Shown here: positions 25,859-32,764 of the stretch, in pieces
Position numbering within the stretch: position 1 is the first letter of the stretch
Layout of the letters: each line of letters begins with the position of its first letter
Assembly: GCA_031368215.1 (NCBI GenBank)
Contig: JANLRD010000274.1
Coordinates: forward strand, 1 to 64,000
Length of the DNA stretch: 64,000 bases
Direction of reading: 5' to 3'
Origin: JANLQX01 sp031368215
GTDB taxonomy: Bacteria > Actinomycetota > Acidimicrobiia > Acidimicrobiales > JANYDT01
Position numbers and translations under genes: made by a program
The notes under the pieces: model-generated
The model's input: only the letters and a program-made list of their open reading frames with translations
Told to the model about the DNA's origin: nothing
Database searches by the model: none

Positions 25859-27412
25859 GTGAAGGTTCCGTTCACTGTCGCTGACTTTCTCAACCGTGCC
25901 GTCGCCGTCTACGGCGATCGGGTCGGGGTCGTGGACGAACCGGGAGTGGTCGGCTCGCTGGGAGCGCTGACCTACGCCGAGATGGGCTCGCGGGTGCGAG
26001 GCATGGCTCGGCGCCTGGAGGACATGGGTATCGGTGTGGGGGATCGGGTGGCGATCGTCAGTCCGAACTCGGCCAAGTTCCTCCTGTCGTTCTGGGGGAC
26101 GTCGACCTACGGACGCGTTCTTGTGCCGATCAACTTCCGTCTCAATACCGAGGAGATCGCCTACGTCGTCAAGCATTCCGGGGCGCGGGTGCTCCTGGTC
26201 GATCCGGAGCAGTACGACGTGGTGAAGGACATCGAGGTCGAACACCTCATCACCCTCGACGGCACCGCCGACGCAGCCCTCTTCGCCCCGCTCGGTGCCG
26301 ATGAGGCCGAGCCGACCGCGTGGGAGCCCGACGAGGACGCCACCGCCACGATCAACTACACATCGGGCACCACGGCTCGACCGAAAGGCGTGCAGATCAC
26401 CCATCGCAACGCCTGGACGAACGCGGTGACGTTCGGGTGGCATTCGTCGGTCAGCGACCGCGACGTCTACATCCATACCCTTCCGATGTTCCACTGCAAC
26501 GGTTGGGGCCAGACCTACGCCGTGACCGGCATGGGTGGCAAGCACATCGTGCTGCGCAAGGTCGACGGCACCGACATCTTGGATCGCGTCGAGCAGCACG
26601 GCGTGAACTTCGCGTGTGGCGCGCCCGCGGTCGTCGCCATGACCCTCGATGCCGCCGAGAAGCGCACTGCCAACGGCCAGGCAGTGCCCGGGCGCGACCT
26701 GATGCGCATGGTGGTGGCCGGAGCCCCGCCGCCTTCGAAGACGATCGAGCGGGTGGAACTCGAGCTCGGCTGGGAGTTCATCCAGATCTACGGACTCACC
26801 GAAACATCCCCGCTTCTCACCATGAATCGTAAGCGTGCAGAGTATGATTCGCTGTCGGTGGGCGATCGATCACGCCTCCTCTCTCGTGCCGGTGCTCCCG
26901 TCATTGGCGTCACTATCAAGATCTCCGAGGACGGAGAGGTATGCGCACGAAGCAACGTGGTCTTCGCCGGCTACTGGGAGCAGCCCGAGGAAACCGCAAA
27001 GGCCATCAAGAACGGCTTCTTCCACACCGGTGACGGCGGCTACCTCGACAGCGCGTATGTAGTCATCGCCGACCGCAAGAAGGACGTCATCATCTCCGGT
27101 GGAGAGAACGTGTCGTCGATCGAGGTCGAAGACTGCCTGTTCCAGCATCCGGCGATCGCCGAGTGTGCCGTGATCGGTGTGCCGGACGCGAAGTGGGGCG
27201 AGACAATCAAGGCCCTCGTGGTACTCCGTGCGGGCGCACCCGTCCCGACCGAACATGACGTGATCGACTTCTGCCGGTCGAAGATGGCGCACTTCAAGTG
27301 CCCGACATCGGTCGAGTTTCGAGACGCCCTCGCCCGCACCGCCACAGGCAAGTTGCAGAAGTTCAAGCTCCGCCAGCCCTACTGGGAGGGCCGCGACAAG
27401 TTCGTCAACTGA
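25859..27412 (+). CDS. Acyl-CoA synthetase (AMP-forming), second copy
   Basis: A 517-residue ANL-superfamily acid:CoA ligase. A3 is NYTSGTTARPKGVQITHRN, A5 is YGLTETSP, A7 is FHTGDGGYLD, A8 is IADRKKDVIISGGENVSSIE and the A10 lysine is in TATGKLQKF. It starts at GTG 25859 behind an AGGGAG ribosome site. It is transcribed away from an acyl-CoA dehydrogenase gene, which suggests a shared substrate class, possibly branched, aromatic or long acids. It converges with the SnoaL-like gene 16 bases downstream. Confidence 0.9.
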   Translation: MKVPFTVADFLNRAVAVYGDRVGVVDEPGVVGSLGALTYAEMGSRVRGMARRLEDMGIGVGDRVAIVSPNSAKFLLSFWGTSTYGRVLVPINFRLNTEEIAYVVKHSGARVLLVDPEQYDVVKDIEVEHLITLDGTADAALFAPLGADEAEPTAWEPDEDATATINYTSGTTARPKGVQITHRNAWTNAVTFGWHSSVSDRDVYIHTLPMFHCNGWGQTYAVTGMGGKHIVLRKVDGTDILDRVEQHGVNFACGAPAVVAMTLDAAEKRTANGQAVPGRDLMRMVVAGAPPPSKTIERVELELGWEFIQIYGLTETSPLLTMNRKRAEYDSLSVGDRSRLLSRAGAPVIGVTIKISEDGEVCARSNVVFAGYWEQPEETAKAIKNGFFHTGDGGYLDSAYVVIADRKKDVIISGGENVSSIEVEDCLFQHPAIAECAVIGVPDAKWGETIKALVVLRAGAPVPTEHDVIDFCRSKMAHFKCPTSVEFRDALARTATGKLQKFKLRQPYWEGRDKFVN

Positions 27413-27428
27413 GTCGACACGCGTGGGC

Positions 27429-27896
27429 TCAGGCGGGGCGTTTCCGGGCCGCCACCATGATGTCCGGGTCACCGGCGCGCCACAGCACCGTGAGGGTCAC
27501 GCCGGTGATGAGCCAGCCCGCGGGACCCTGCGGCGATCGGATGAGCGCGTCGTCGTAGTAGCCACCGATCGTGAACCACGACGCCGGATCGGCGGGGTCG
27601 TACACGTGATGCGCCTGCATGTACATCCGACATGTCGCGCGGTCGTCATCGACGGACACCATCGGGTTCGTCATGGAGTGCTGGGTTGCGGCGAGCCCGC
27701 TGAACAGCCGAACCACACCACCCAGCCACTGGTCTCGCGTCATCGTCGACGCTCTTCCGCCGCTGTAGGACGTGAAGTCGACGGCCACTTCGTCGGCGAA
27801 GATCGAGCGGTAGAGGGTGAAGTCGCGGGTGTCGATGCCCACGGCGTAGCGGTAGACCGTCTCGGCCACGGCGAGCTTGTCGTCCGCGCTTGTCAC
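27429..27896 (-). CDS. SnoaL-like/NTF2-fold protein
   Basis: A 155-residue single-domain protein of the SnoaL-like family (cone-shaped alpha+beta fold used by polyketide cyclases, dehydratases and isomerases). It has the starting helices DKLAVAETVYRYAVGIDTRDFTLYRSIFADEVAVDF and the final strands WFTIGGYYDDALIRS and WLITGVTLTVLWRAGD. A catalytic residue cannot be named safely. Its GTG start overlaps the stop of the LLM oxidoreductase by GTGA (4 bases), so the two are coupled and probably act on one substrate. Confidence 0.8.
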   Translation of the reverse strand: MTSADDKLAVAETVYRYAVGIDTRDFTLYRSIFADEVAVDFTSYSGGRASTMTRDQWLGGVVRLFSGLAATQHSMTNPMVSVDDDRATCRMYMQAHHVYDPADPASWFTIGGYYDDALIRSPQGPAGWLITGVTLTVLWRAGDPDIMVAARKRPA

Positions 27897-28765
27897 ATTG
27901 CCTCCGCCAGGCGGGCGATCGATGCCGGAAGAAACTCCGTGACCTGCACGCGAGTGATGCCCAGGTCCGCCAGAGCCCGAATGTTCTCGAGCACCTTCGC
28001 AGGGGAGCCGACGAACTGCCCGCACAGATTGGACCCGAGCATGTCCCGCACCGGAGCGACGACGTCGTCATCGCCGACGGCGATCAGAAGGAACAGCCCG
28101 ATCGGGATGTCGGAGCGTACGGAGCGGACGTCGTCGACCATGCCCCGCAGTTCGTCGCGGGTCACCGACGCCAGCGCGGCGACATCGAGCGCGCCGCCCC
28201 GCGTCGTGCGACCGAACTTCAACTCGACGCGATCGACCAGCGGTGTGATGTTGCGGACCGTCCACGGGCCGCCGACAGATGCCACGAGAGGAATGGGATC
28301 CGTCGGCACGGCCGAGAGCTTGGGAACATCCATCCTGTAGTGCTCACCGCGGAAGGTGCACGCGCCGGTCGTGAAGATCTCCCGCACGATGAGGAGTGCC
28401 TCGCGGTACATCCGCGCCCGAACCGGTCCGTCCGGGAATTTCTGTCCCGTCGCCAGCAGTTCCCGTTCGGTCCAACCGGCGCCGAGCCCTGCTTCGTACC
28501 GTCCGTTCGAAAGGCGCTGCATGGCGATGCTGGCCTGGGCGAACTCGAACGGTGAACGGAACAGGTTGTTGGCGAACGAGGGTGCCAAGGTGACCCTCTC
28601 CGTGGCGCAGGCCATGGCGGCAAGCGACACCCAGAGATGAGGGAAGACCTCTCGCAACCAGTAGTGGTCCGAGCAGGTCACGCCGTCGAAGCCCTGTTGC
28701 TCGGCGAGTGAAGCGAACGCGCCCGGTTCGTGAAGGTTCGAGGTGAGGTTGGCGAAGAGTTCCAT
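27893..28765 (-). CDS. LLM-class (luciferase-like) F420-type oxidoreductase
   Basis: A 290-residue TIM-barrel enzyme of the luciferase-like monooxygenase class, whose actinobacterial members mostly use F420 and sometimes FMN. Seen are the N-terminal FDGVTCSDHYWLRE, CATERVTLAPSFANNLFRSPFEFAQA, the phosphate-binding LSNGRYEAGLGAGWTERELLATG and the end LADLGITRVQVTEFLP. ATG 28765 was chosen because the barrel begins there (MELFANLTSN); GTG 28771 is an alternative. TACAGT on the minus strand (28816-28811) may be its -10 box, giving a leader of about 40 bases. It is coupled to the SnoaL-like gene. Confidence 0.85.
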   Translation of the reverse strand: MELFANLTSNLHEPGAFASLAEQQGFDGVTCSDHYWLREVFPHLWVSLAAMACATERVTLAPSFANNLFRSPFEFAQASIAMQRLSNGRYEAGLGAGWTERELLATGQKFPDGPVRARMYREALLIVREIFTTGACTFRGEHYRMDVPKLSAVPTDPIPLVASVGGPWTVRNITPLVDRVELKFGRTTRGGALDVAALASVTRDELRGMVDDVRSVRSDIPIGLFLLIAVGDDDVVAPVRDMLGSNLCGQFVGSPAKVLENIRALADLGITRVQVTEFLPASIARLAEAM

Positions 28766-28966
28766 CGGCACGTCCTGGTCGGAGGCGGGAGGCACAGCGG
28801 TTGTGGGCTCACTGTATGCACGACTGCCGGTAAGACGGAAACCGAGGTCGACGAGTTCGGGACGGTTCCTCCAGGTGAGCGCCGAGCGCCGGGTGACGTC
28901 CGATCCGGGTGGTTTCGCCGCGTTTGCAACCCAAATGCGACGCAACCGGATCCCGCCGACGGCGCC

Positions 28967-29344
28967 TCAATCGTCGTGCAGCAGCGGGAGAAGACGCACC
29001 CGAATCCGATCGTCGCCAACGACCACGACCGCGCCGGACTCGAGGTCGGATTCGAGGTCGTCGAGATGGTCGAGGATGATCGTCGCCTGATCCTCGGCAG
29101 TGAGCGCGTGCCCCGATCGAAACAGAATCACTGACGGCGAGCGGCGCCTCAGCAGCGCAAGGAGTGCTCCGAAGTCGGTGTCACCGGACACGATCACCCG
29201 ACCCTCCTGCGCCGCAAGCATCAAGAGCGCGTCGTCCTCCGCTCGCTCCAAGCCGAGCTCCAGAGTGTGCACCGCATCGTGCCCTCGATCACGAAGCAGG
29301 CCCGCCAGCCGCGGCGAACGGTTCTGGTCGATGAGGAACTTCAC
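28967..29344 (-). CDS. DUF5615-family PIN-like toxin
   Basis: A 125-residue protein of the DUF5615/Mut7-C PIN-like group: KFLIDQNRSPRLAGLL carries the first acidic residue (Asp6), ERAEDDALLMLAAQEGRVIVSGDTDFGALLAL the middle acidic cluster, and LFRSGHALTAEDQATIILDHL the rest. Such proteins pair with DUF433 antitoxins and are thought to be ribonucleases. The DUF433 gene lies directly upstream on the same strand. Its GTG start is in the second copy of a 17-bp tandem repeat, so the former 4-base overlap with the antitoxin stop has been converted to a 13-base gap. Confidence 0.75.
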   Translation of the reverse strand: MKFLIDQNRSPRLAGLLRDRGHDAVHTLELGLERAEDDALLMLAAQEGRVIVSGDTDFGALLALLRRRSPSVILFRSGHALTAEDQATIILDHLDDLESDLESGAVVVVGDDRIRVRLLPLLHDD

Positions 29345-29361
29345 TCGATGAGGAACTTCAC
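29328..29361. repeat. Perfect 17-bp tandem duplication at a toxin-antitoxin junction
   Basis: TCGATGAGGAACTTCAC occurs twice without a gap (29328-29344 and 29345-29361). On the minus strand each copy begins GTGAAGTTC, the start of the DUF5615 gene. The outer copy overlaps the DUF433 stop as GTGA. Read from it, GTG-AAG-TTC-CTC-ATC-GAG-TGA is a six-codon frame whose stop overlaps the second GTG. Confidence 0.9.
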
Positions 29362-29582
29362 GCCGTCGGCTGCAACGGGATCTCACGATCCGCAACCGCG
29401 TCGGCAGCGAAGCGCAACGCAGCAGCGACGTCCTCGATCTCCAACGGCGGGAGTTCATCGACGATCTGCTGTGCCGTCATTCCACCGGCGACCATGTTGA
29501 CGACGGTCGCAACCGGAATTCGCAGACCGCGCAGACACGGCACGCCACCCATCACTGCGGGGGCGATGGTGATCCGGTCCAT
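29358..29582 (-). CDS. DUF433-family antitoxin
   Basis: A 74-residue winged-helix protein of the DUF433 family. It has the family opening DRITIAPAVMGGVPCLRGLRIPVATVV and the helix-turn-helix MTAQQIVDELPPLEIEDVAAALRFA. These small proteins are the DNA-binding antitoxin partners of DUF5615 PIN-like toxins. ATG 29582 is supported by a TAACCT box 7 bases upstream. It is the first gene of the pair. Confidence 0.82.
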   Translation of the reverse strand: MDRITIAPAVMGGVPCLRGLRIPVATVVNMVAGGMTAQQIVDELPPLEIEDVAAALRFAADAVADREIPLQPTA

Positions 29583-29589
29583 CTCGTTC

Positions 29590-29595
29590 AGGTTA
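29590..29595 (-). promoter_or_regulatory. -10 box TAACCT for leaderless DUF433 gene
   Basis: On the minus strand TAACCT ends 7 bases before ATG 29582. Confidence 0.5.
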
Positions 29596-29676
29596 CTTCT
29601 TCTCGATCGCGGCGTCAGGCGAAGCGGATTCCAGAGCCCTCGGCTGTTGCCAGGCCGTCTGGCAGGTGTTTTGCAG

Positions 29677-29723
29677 CACCCCTGGCATGGATCGAACCTG
29701 CGACACACGGTTTCAGACACCGC
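29677..29723 (-). pseudogene. Decayed tRNA-like 3' half
   Basis: Read on the minus strand, a 5-bp stem with a 7-base loop GTCTGAA (29723-29707) stands where an anticodon arm would be. It is followed by a 5-base variable region and a T-arm GCAGG-TTCGATC-CATGC with one mismatched pair. CAGGGGT then takes the place of the 3' acceptor strand. No D-arm or matching 5' acceptor (ACCCCTG) is found, so this is not a functional tRNA. It may be the remnant of an integration site. Confidence 0.4.
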
Positions 29724-29775
29724 AGGTCGGCGGCGTCGGAACGGCGGCCGACGCCGAGTCGGGGGCATGTCGCCG

Positions 29776-29781
29776 TAACCT
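29776..29781 (+). promoter_or_regulatory. -10 box TAACCT for leaderless membrane-protein gene
   Basis: TAACCT ends 7 bases before GTG 29789. Confidence 0.5.
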
Positions 29782-29788
29782 GTTCCGG

Positions 29789-30247
29789 GTGGATGGCAAC
29801 GCGAAACGACTCCAGCTGGCTGCCGGACTGCTCGCGGTCCTGGGATCGGTCGGCGTGGTTCTCGGTGCTGCGCTCCCGTGGCTGGAAACAGGACGGGCGA
29901 AGCGGAGCGTTTTCACCATGGCGCGCATCGCCAGCGAGATCGGCGTGCTCGACACCTCGACCAGGCGAGCTGCAGTCACCGTGCTGCTGTTCACCCCGGT
30001 GGTGGCTTCGGCGGTTGTGCTCCTCATCGGACTAGGCCGCCCGCGTTTGGCCGGGGCCGTTGCGCTGCCGCTTGGCGTGGCCGGGCTCGGTGCCGGGACG
30101 ATCGGCACGAAGTTCTCCCCGAACCACCTGATCGGGCCCTACGTGTGCCTGGTCGCAGGGGTCGTATGCCTCGTAGGGGCCTGGGGCCTCGTGTTCCTGT
30201 CGACGCATGCCGAAGAGCCCGTGGTCACCATTGGAGGCGCCTCGTGA
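29789..30247 (+). CDS. Small membrane protein of unknown function (about four membrane segments)
   Basis: A 152-residue hydrophobic protein with segments near residues 10-28 (LAAGLLAVLGSVGVVLGAAL), 60-82 (AAVTVLLFTPVVASAVVLLI), 86-106 and 118-140 (YVCLVAGVVCLVGAWGLVFL). No family is recognised. The start GTG 29789 is set by the leaderless -10 box. Its stop overlaps the start of the 561-residue protein by GTGA, so the two are made together and perhaps form one membrane complex. Confidence 0.7.
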   Translation: MDGNAKRLQLAAGLLAVLGSVGVVLGAALPWLETGRAKRSVFTMARIASEIGVLDTSTRRAAVTVLLFTPVVASAVVLLIGLGRPRLAGAVALPLGVAGLGAGTIGTKFSPNHLIGPYVCLVAGVVCLVGAWGLVFLSTHAEEPVVTIGGAS

Positions 30248-31929
30248 GCGATGGAACAGCTGAACAGCCCGACATGAGCGATGGCGACGCATCGTCGCGT
30301 CCCTCGGTCGATCCCTCCGTCCCGCCCCGATGGGGACCTCCCGCGTCGACCCCGCCTTCCGCCACGCCGAAGCGTCGCTCCGGGAGGATTGCGCTCGCGG
30401 TGATCGGCATGCTCGGCATCGGGGCCGGCACCGCATTCGCCGTGACCCAGCTCACCGGTGGCGAGAAATCGAACACACCCGAGCAGGCGGTGGAGAGTTT
30501 CTTCCGTGCTGTGGAGACGCGTGACTTCATCGGCCTGGCCAAGACGCTCGCTCCCGGGGAACGCGACGTGATGCTCGACTCCCTCGTGCCGCTCGTCAAC
30601 GAGCTGAGCCGACTCGAGATCCTCGAGAAGGACTTCACTCTCGAGAAGGTCACGGGCTACACCGCGAAACTCTCGGACTACAAGGCCACCGCAACGCTGC
30701 TGCGTCCCGATCTGGCCGCGGTCACCGTGACCGGCGGCAACCTCAACGCCACGTTCAACCCCAAGGACCTGCCGTTCGGTGACTTCCTGCGCGACCAGTT
30801 CGGCAAGCAGATCGACGAAGCCGAGGCGTCCACGTCTTCGAGTTCGCTTTCGTTCGGCTCCGACGCGAGTCCGATCGTGGTCCAGAAGGTCGGGAACCGC
30901 TGGTACCTCTCTGCGAACTACTCGATCGCCGAAGCCGCACGCACCGACTCGAAGACACCGTTCGCGGTGCCGGCGAAGGGAGCTGGTGTTCCGGCCCGGG
31001 GAGCGAAGACCCCTGAGGGAGCCGTCTCCGAAATGCTGCAGGCCGGCGCCGAACTCGATCTCCGCCGGGTCGTCGAACTCCTCCCTCCGGATGAGTTCGC
31101 CGCCCTGCACGACTACGCCGGTCAGTTCATCCCCGATGCCGAGCGCGAGGTCGCCGACTTCCGCCGGAAATACTCGCTCAAGCTCCGGCCGAAGCTCCGT
31201 TCGACCAAGCTCGCCGATGATCGCAGCCTGGTGCAGATCTCCGACCTGCCATTCGAGTTCACGTCGACGATCAATGCGCAGCGGATCAACGTCTCCTACG
31301 CCGACCGGTCCGGGACGGCGTTGTTCACTTCTTCCGATGGTGAGGATCTCCGGGCGGTGTACAAGGGGAACTGCCTTGATGTGGTGCTCGGCGGCGAGAA
31401 GAAGCGCGGGTGCGGGCGCAAGGGTGTTGCGAAGCTGTTCACCGATCTGACGGGGACGCCGATCGATCTCTCGTCGCTGCCGGCGACGACCGGTGGCATC
31501 AATGGCCCGTGTGCGGCGAAGCGAAGAGCAGTCGTCGGCTTCACCGTGATCAAGCGGGACGGCCTCTGGTACGTGAGCCCGACGAGAACGATGTTCGATG
31601 CCATGACCGCCACGATGAAGACGCTTGATCGGGCCGACCTCGATTGCCTGGTCAAGGAGACGAAGAAGGTCATCGGCTCCTCGACCAATGACCCCTCGGC
31701 GACCTCTCGACCGGCGACGACCATCCAAGGCGGATCCGAGCCCCTCTCGTCGGACTCATCCACCTCGGGCGGTGATGCAGTGATCTCCTCCGACAGCATG
31801 GGCAACGCCACGCTGCTGGCCGATACCCCCGCATGTCGCGAGTTCAAGGTGAAGAGCGACGCCGGCGAAACCCCGTCTCCCGAGGTGACGGATCAGTGTT
31901 TCAACGACGCATTCACCACGGAACCGTGA
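30244..31929 (+). CDS. Large membrane-anchored extracellular protein of unknown function
   Basis: A 561-residue protein that begins with a Pro/Ser/Asp-rich cytoplasmic tail (about 45 residues), a single membrane segment (IALAVIGMLGIGAGTAFAV) and a long external part. The external part seems to hold two related halves, each opening with P-E-(Q/G)-A-V (EQAVESFFRAVETRD and EGAVSEMLQAGAELD) and followed by beta-rich stretches. Four or more cysteines occur in the second half (NCLDVV, RGCGRKG, NGPCAAK, LDCLVK). A Ser/Thr-rich tail ends it. The repeated P-E-x-A-V helix recalls lipoprotein or sigma-control domains, but no function can be claimed. Confidence 0.75.
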   Translation: MSDGTAEQPDMSDGDASSRPSVDPSVPPRWGPPASTPPSATPKRRSGRIALAVIGMLGIGAGTAFAVTQLTGGEKSNTPEQAVESFFRAVETRDFIGLAKTLAPGERDVMLDSLVPLVNELSRLEILEKDFTLEKVTGYTAKLSDYKATATLLRPDLAAVTVTGGNLNATFNPKDLPFGDFLRDQFGKQIDEAEASTSSSSLSFGSDASPIVVQKVGNRWYLSANYSIAEAARTDSKTPFAVPAKGAGVPARGAKTPEGAVSEMLQAGAELDLRRVVELLPPDEFAALHDYAGQFIPDAEREVADFRRKYSLKLRPKLRSTKLADDRSLVQISDLPFEFTSTINAQRINVSYADRSGTALFTSSDGEDLRAVYKGNCLDVVLGGEKKRGCGRKGVAKLFTDLTGTPIDLSSLPATTGGINGPCAAKRRAVVGFTVIKRDGLWYVSPTRTMFDAMTATMKTLDRADLDCLVKETKKVIGSSTNDPSATSRPATTIQGGSEPLSSDSSTSGGDAVISSDSMGNATLLADTPACREFKVKSDAGETPSPEVTDQCFNDAFTTEP

Positions 31930-31974
31930 TGGCGTCCTCGCTGAACCGTGAGGCCGTCAGCGGAGGAACCTGTG

Positions 31975-32370
31975 TCACCTGCCGGGCATGACGGATTTGA
32001 TGCGGAGGAGTCTGGCAGCCTCAAGCATCCGGTCGTCATAGGTGACAAGTCTCGCGAGGTCGGACCCGAGCTGTGACGCGGTTGCGAGGTGTATCGCGTC
32101 GAGCGAACGAACGTCGGATGGAACGAGCACACCCGCGGCTTCGAGAATCCGGTCGTTCATACGAATCAGCTCGATTCGTTGTAGGACGTCTCGTCCACGA
32201 GCGAGCGCATCTTCGCCTCCGGGCAGCAACGCACGCAGAACCTCAGTGCGAGCAAGTGCGCTGGACACGAGCTCGCGGCGACGGCGAAGGAAATGGCGCA
32301 ACGCAGTCGACTCGGGTTCTTCCACGACAAGCTTCACAATCGCCGAGGAGTCCAAATACGTCGCAGTCAT
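31975..32370 (-). CDS. vapC: PIN-domain ribonuclease toxin (VapC-like)
   Basis: A 131-residue PIN-domain protein. The acidic active-site residues are visible as Asp7 (YLDSSA), Glu43 (ARTEVLRA), Asp91 (SLDAIHLATA) and Asp112/113 (TYDDRM). VapC toxins cut tRNA or rRNA when freed from the antitoxin. Its ATG overlaps the antitoxin stop by one base (TAATG), the usual coupling. This is the second toxin-antitoxin pair within 3 kb. Confidence 0.88.
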   Translation of the reverse strand: MTATYLDSSAIVKLVVEEPESTALRHFLRRRRELVSSALARTEVLRALLPGGEDALARGRDVLQRIELIRMNDRILEAAGVLVPSDVRSLDAIHLATASQLGSDLARLVTYDDRMLEAARLLRIKSVMPGR

Positions 32371-32639
32371 TAACGCTCGTTGCGTCGAAGCGCACCGAGG
32401 CGCACCGAGGGGGGCTCCGTGCTGAGCTTCAGAGGCGGTGGCAAGTCGTTGAGGTCGCCAGTCGCTGGGTCTGTCTCACCGGCTGCGCGCAGCCGTGCCA
32501 GCGGACCCCCCGGCTGCACCGGGCTCAGCACTGCAACCGGTCGGCCTCGATCGGTGATCTCGAAGGACTCGCCAGCCTCCACAAGACGGAGCAATTCGCT
32601 TGCGCGCTGACGTAGCTCTCGAATTCCCACTGAAGGCAT
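32370..32639 (-). CDS. vapB: Phd/YefM-family antitoxin (VapB-like)
   Basis: An 89-residue antitoxin. The N-terminal Phd/YefM DNA-binding fold is seen as GIRELRQRASELLRLVEAGESFEITDRGRPVAVLSPV, and the C-terminal tail (PLARLRAAGETDPATGDL) would wrap the VapC active site. The gene starts directly at the edge of a 16-bp palindrome that is a good candidate for its autoregulatory operator. A 10-base direct repeat (GCACCGAGGC-like) lies in its last codons. Confidence 0.85.
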   Translation of the reverse strand: MPSVGIRELRQRASELLRLVEAGESFEITDRGRPVAVLSPVQPGGPLARLRAAGETDPATGDLNDLPPPLKLSTEPPSVRLGALRRNER

Positions 32640-32655
32640 GTGCTATTTGTAGCAC
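32640..32655. promoter_or_regulatory. Palindromic operator of the vapBC-like pair
   Basis: GTGCTATTTGTAGCAC is a perfect 6-4-6 inverted repeat directly touching the antitoxin start codon. It also contains a -10-like TACAAA on the minus strand. Autoregulation by the antitoxin-toxin complex is usual in this family. Confidence 0.6.
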
Positions 32656-32764
32656 AGAACATCCGTTACGCCATGGTGTCCCCATCGAACCCCGAATGCC
32701 TGTCGTTCGCCAACATTTGTGAGTTCGATGACCGAAGCGATCGTCGGCCTTCTTCCGATGACGC

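Noticed and set aside
29666..29788. Upstream extension of the 152-residue membrane protein into the tRNA remnant
   Set aside because: The added peptide (GMDRTCDTRFQ type) is the typical false translation of tRNA sequence, and a -10 box lies at the GTG 29789 start.
30139..31728. A 529-codon minus-strand frame opposite the 561-residue membrane protein
   Set aside because: No family match, and the plus strand has a signal-anchor, a coherent domain layout and coupling to the gene before it.
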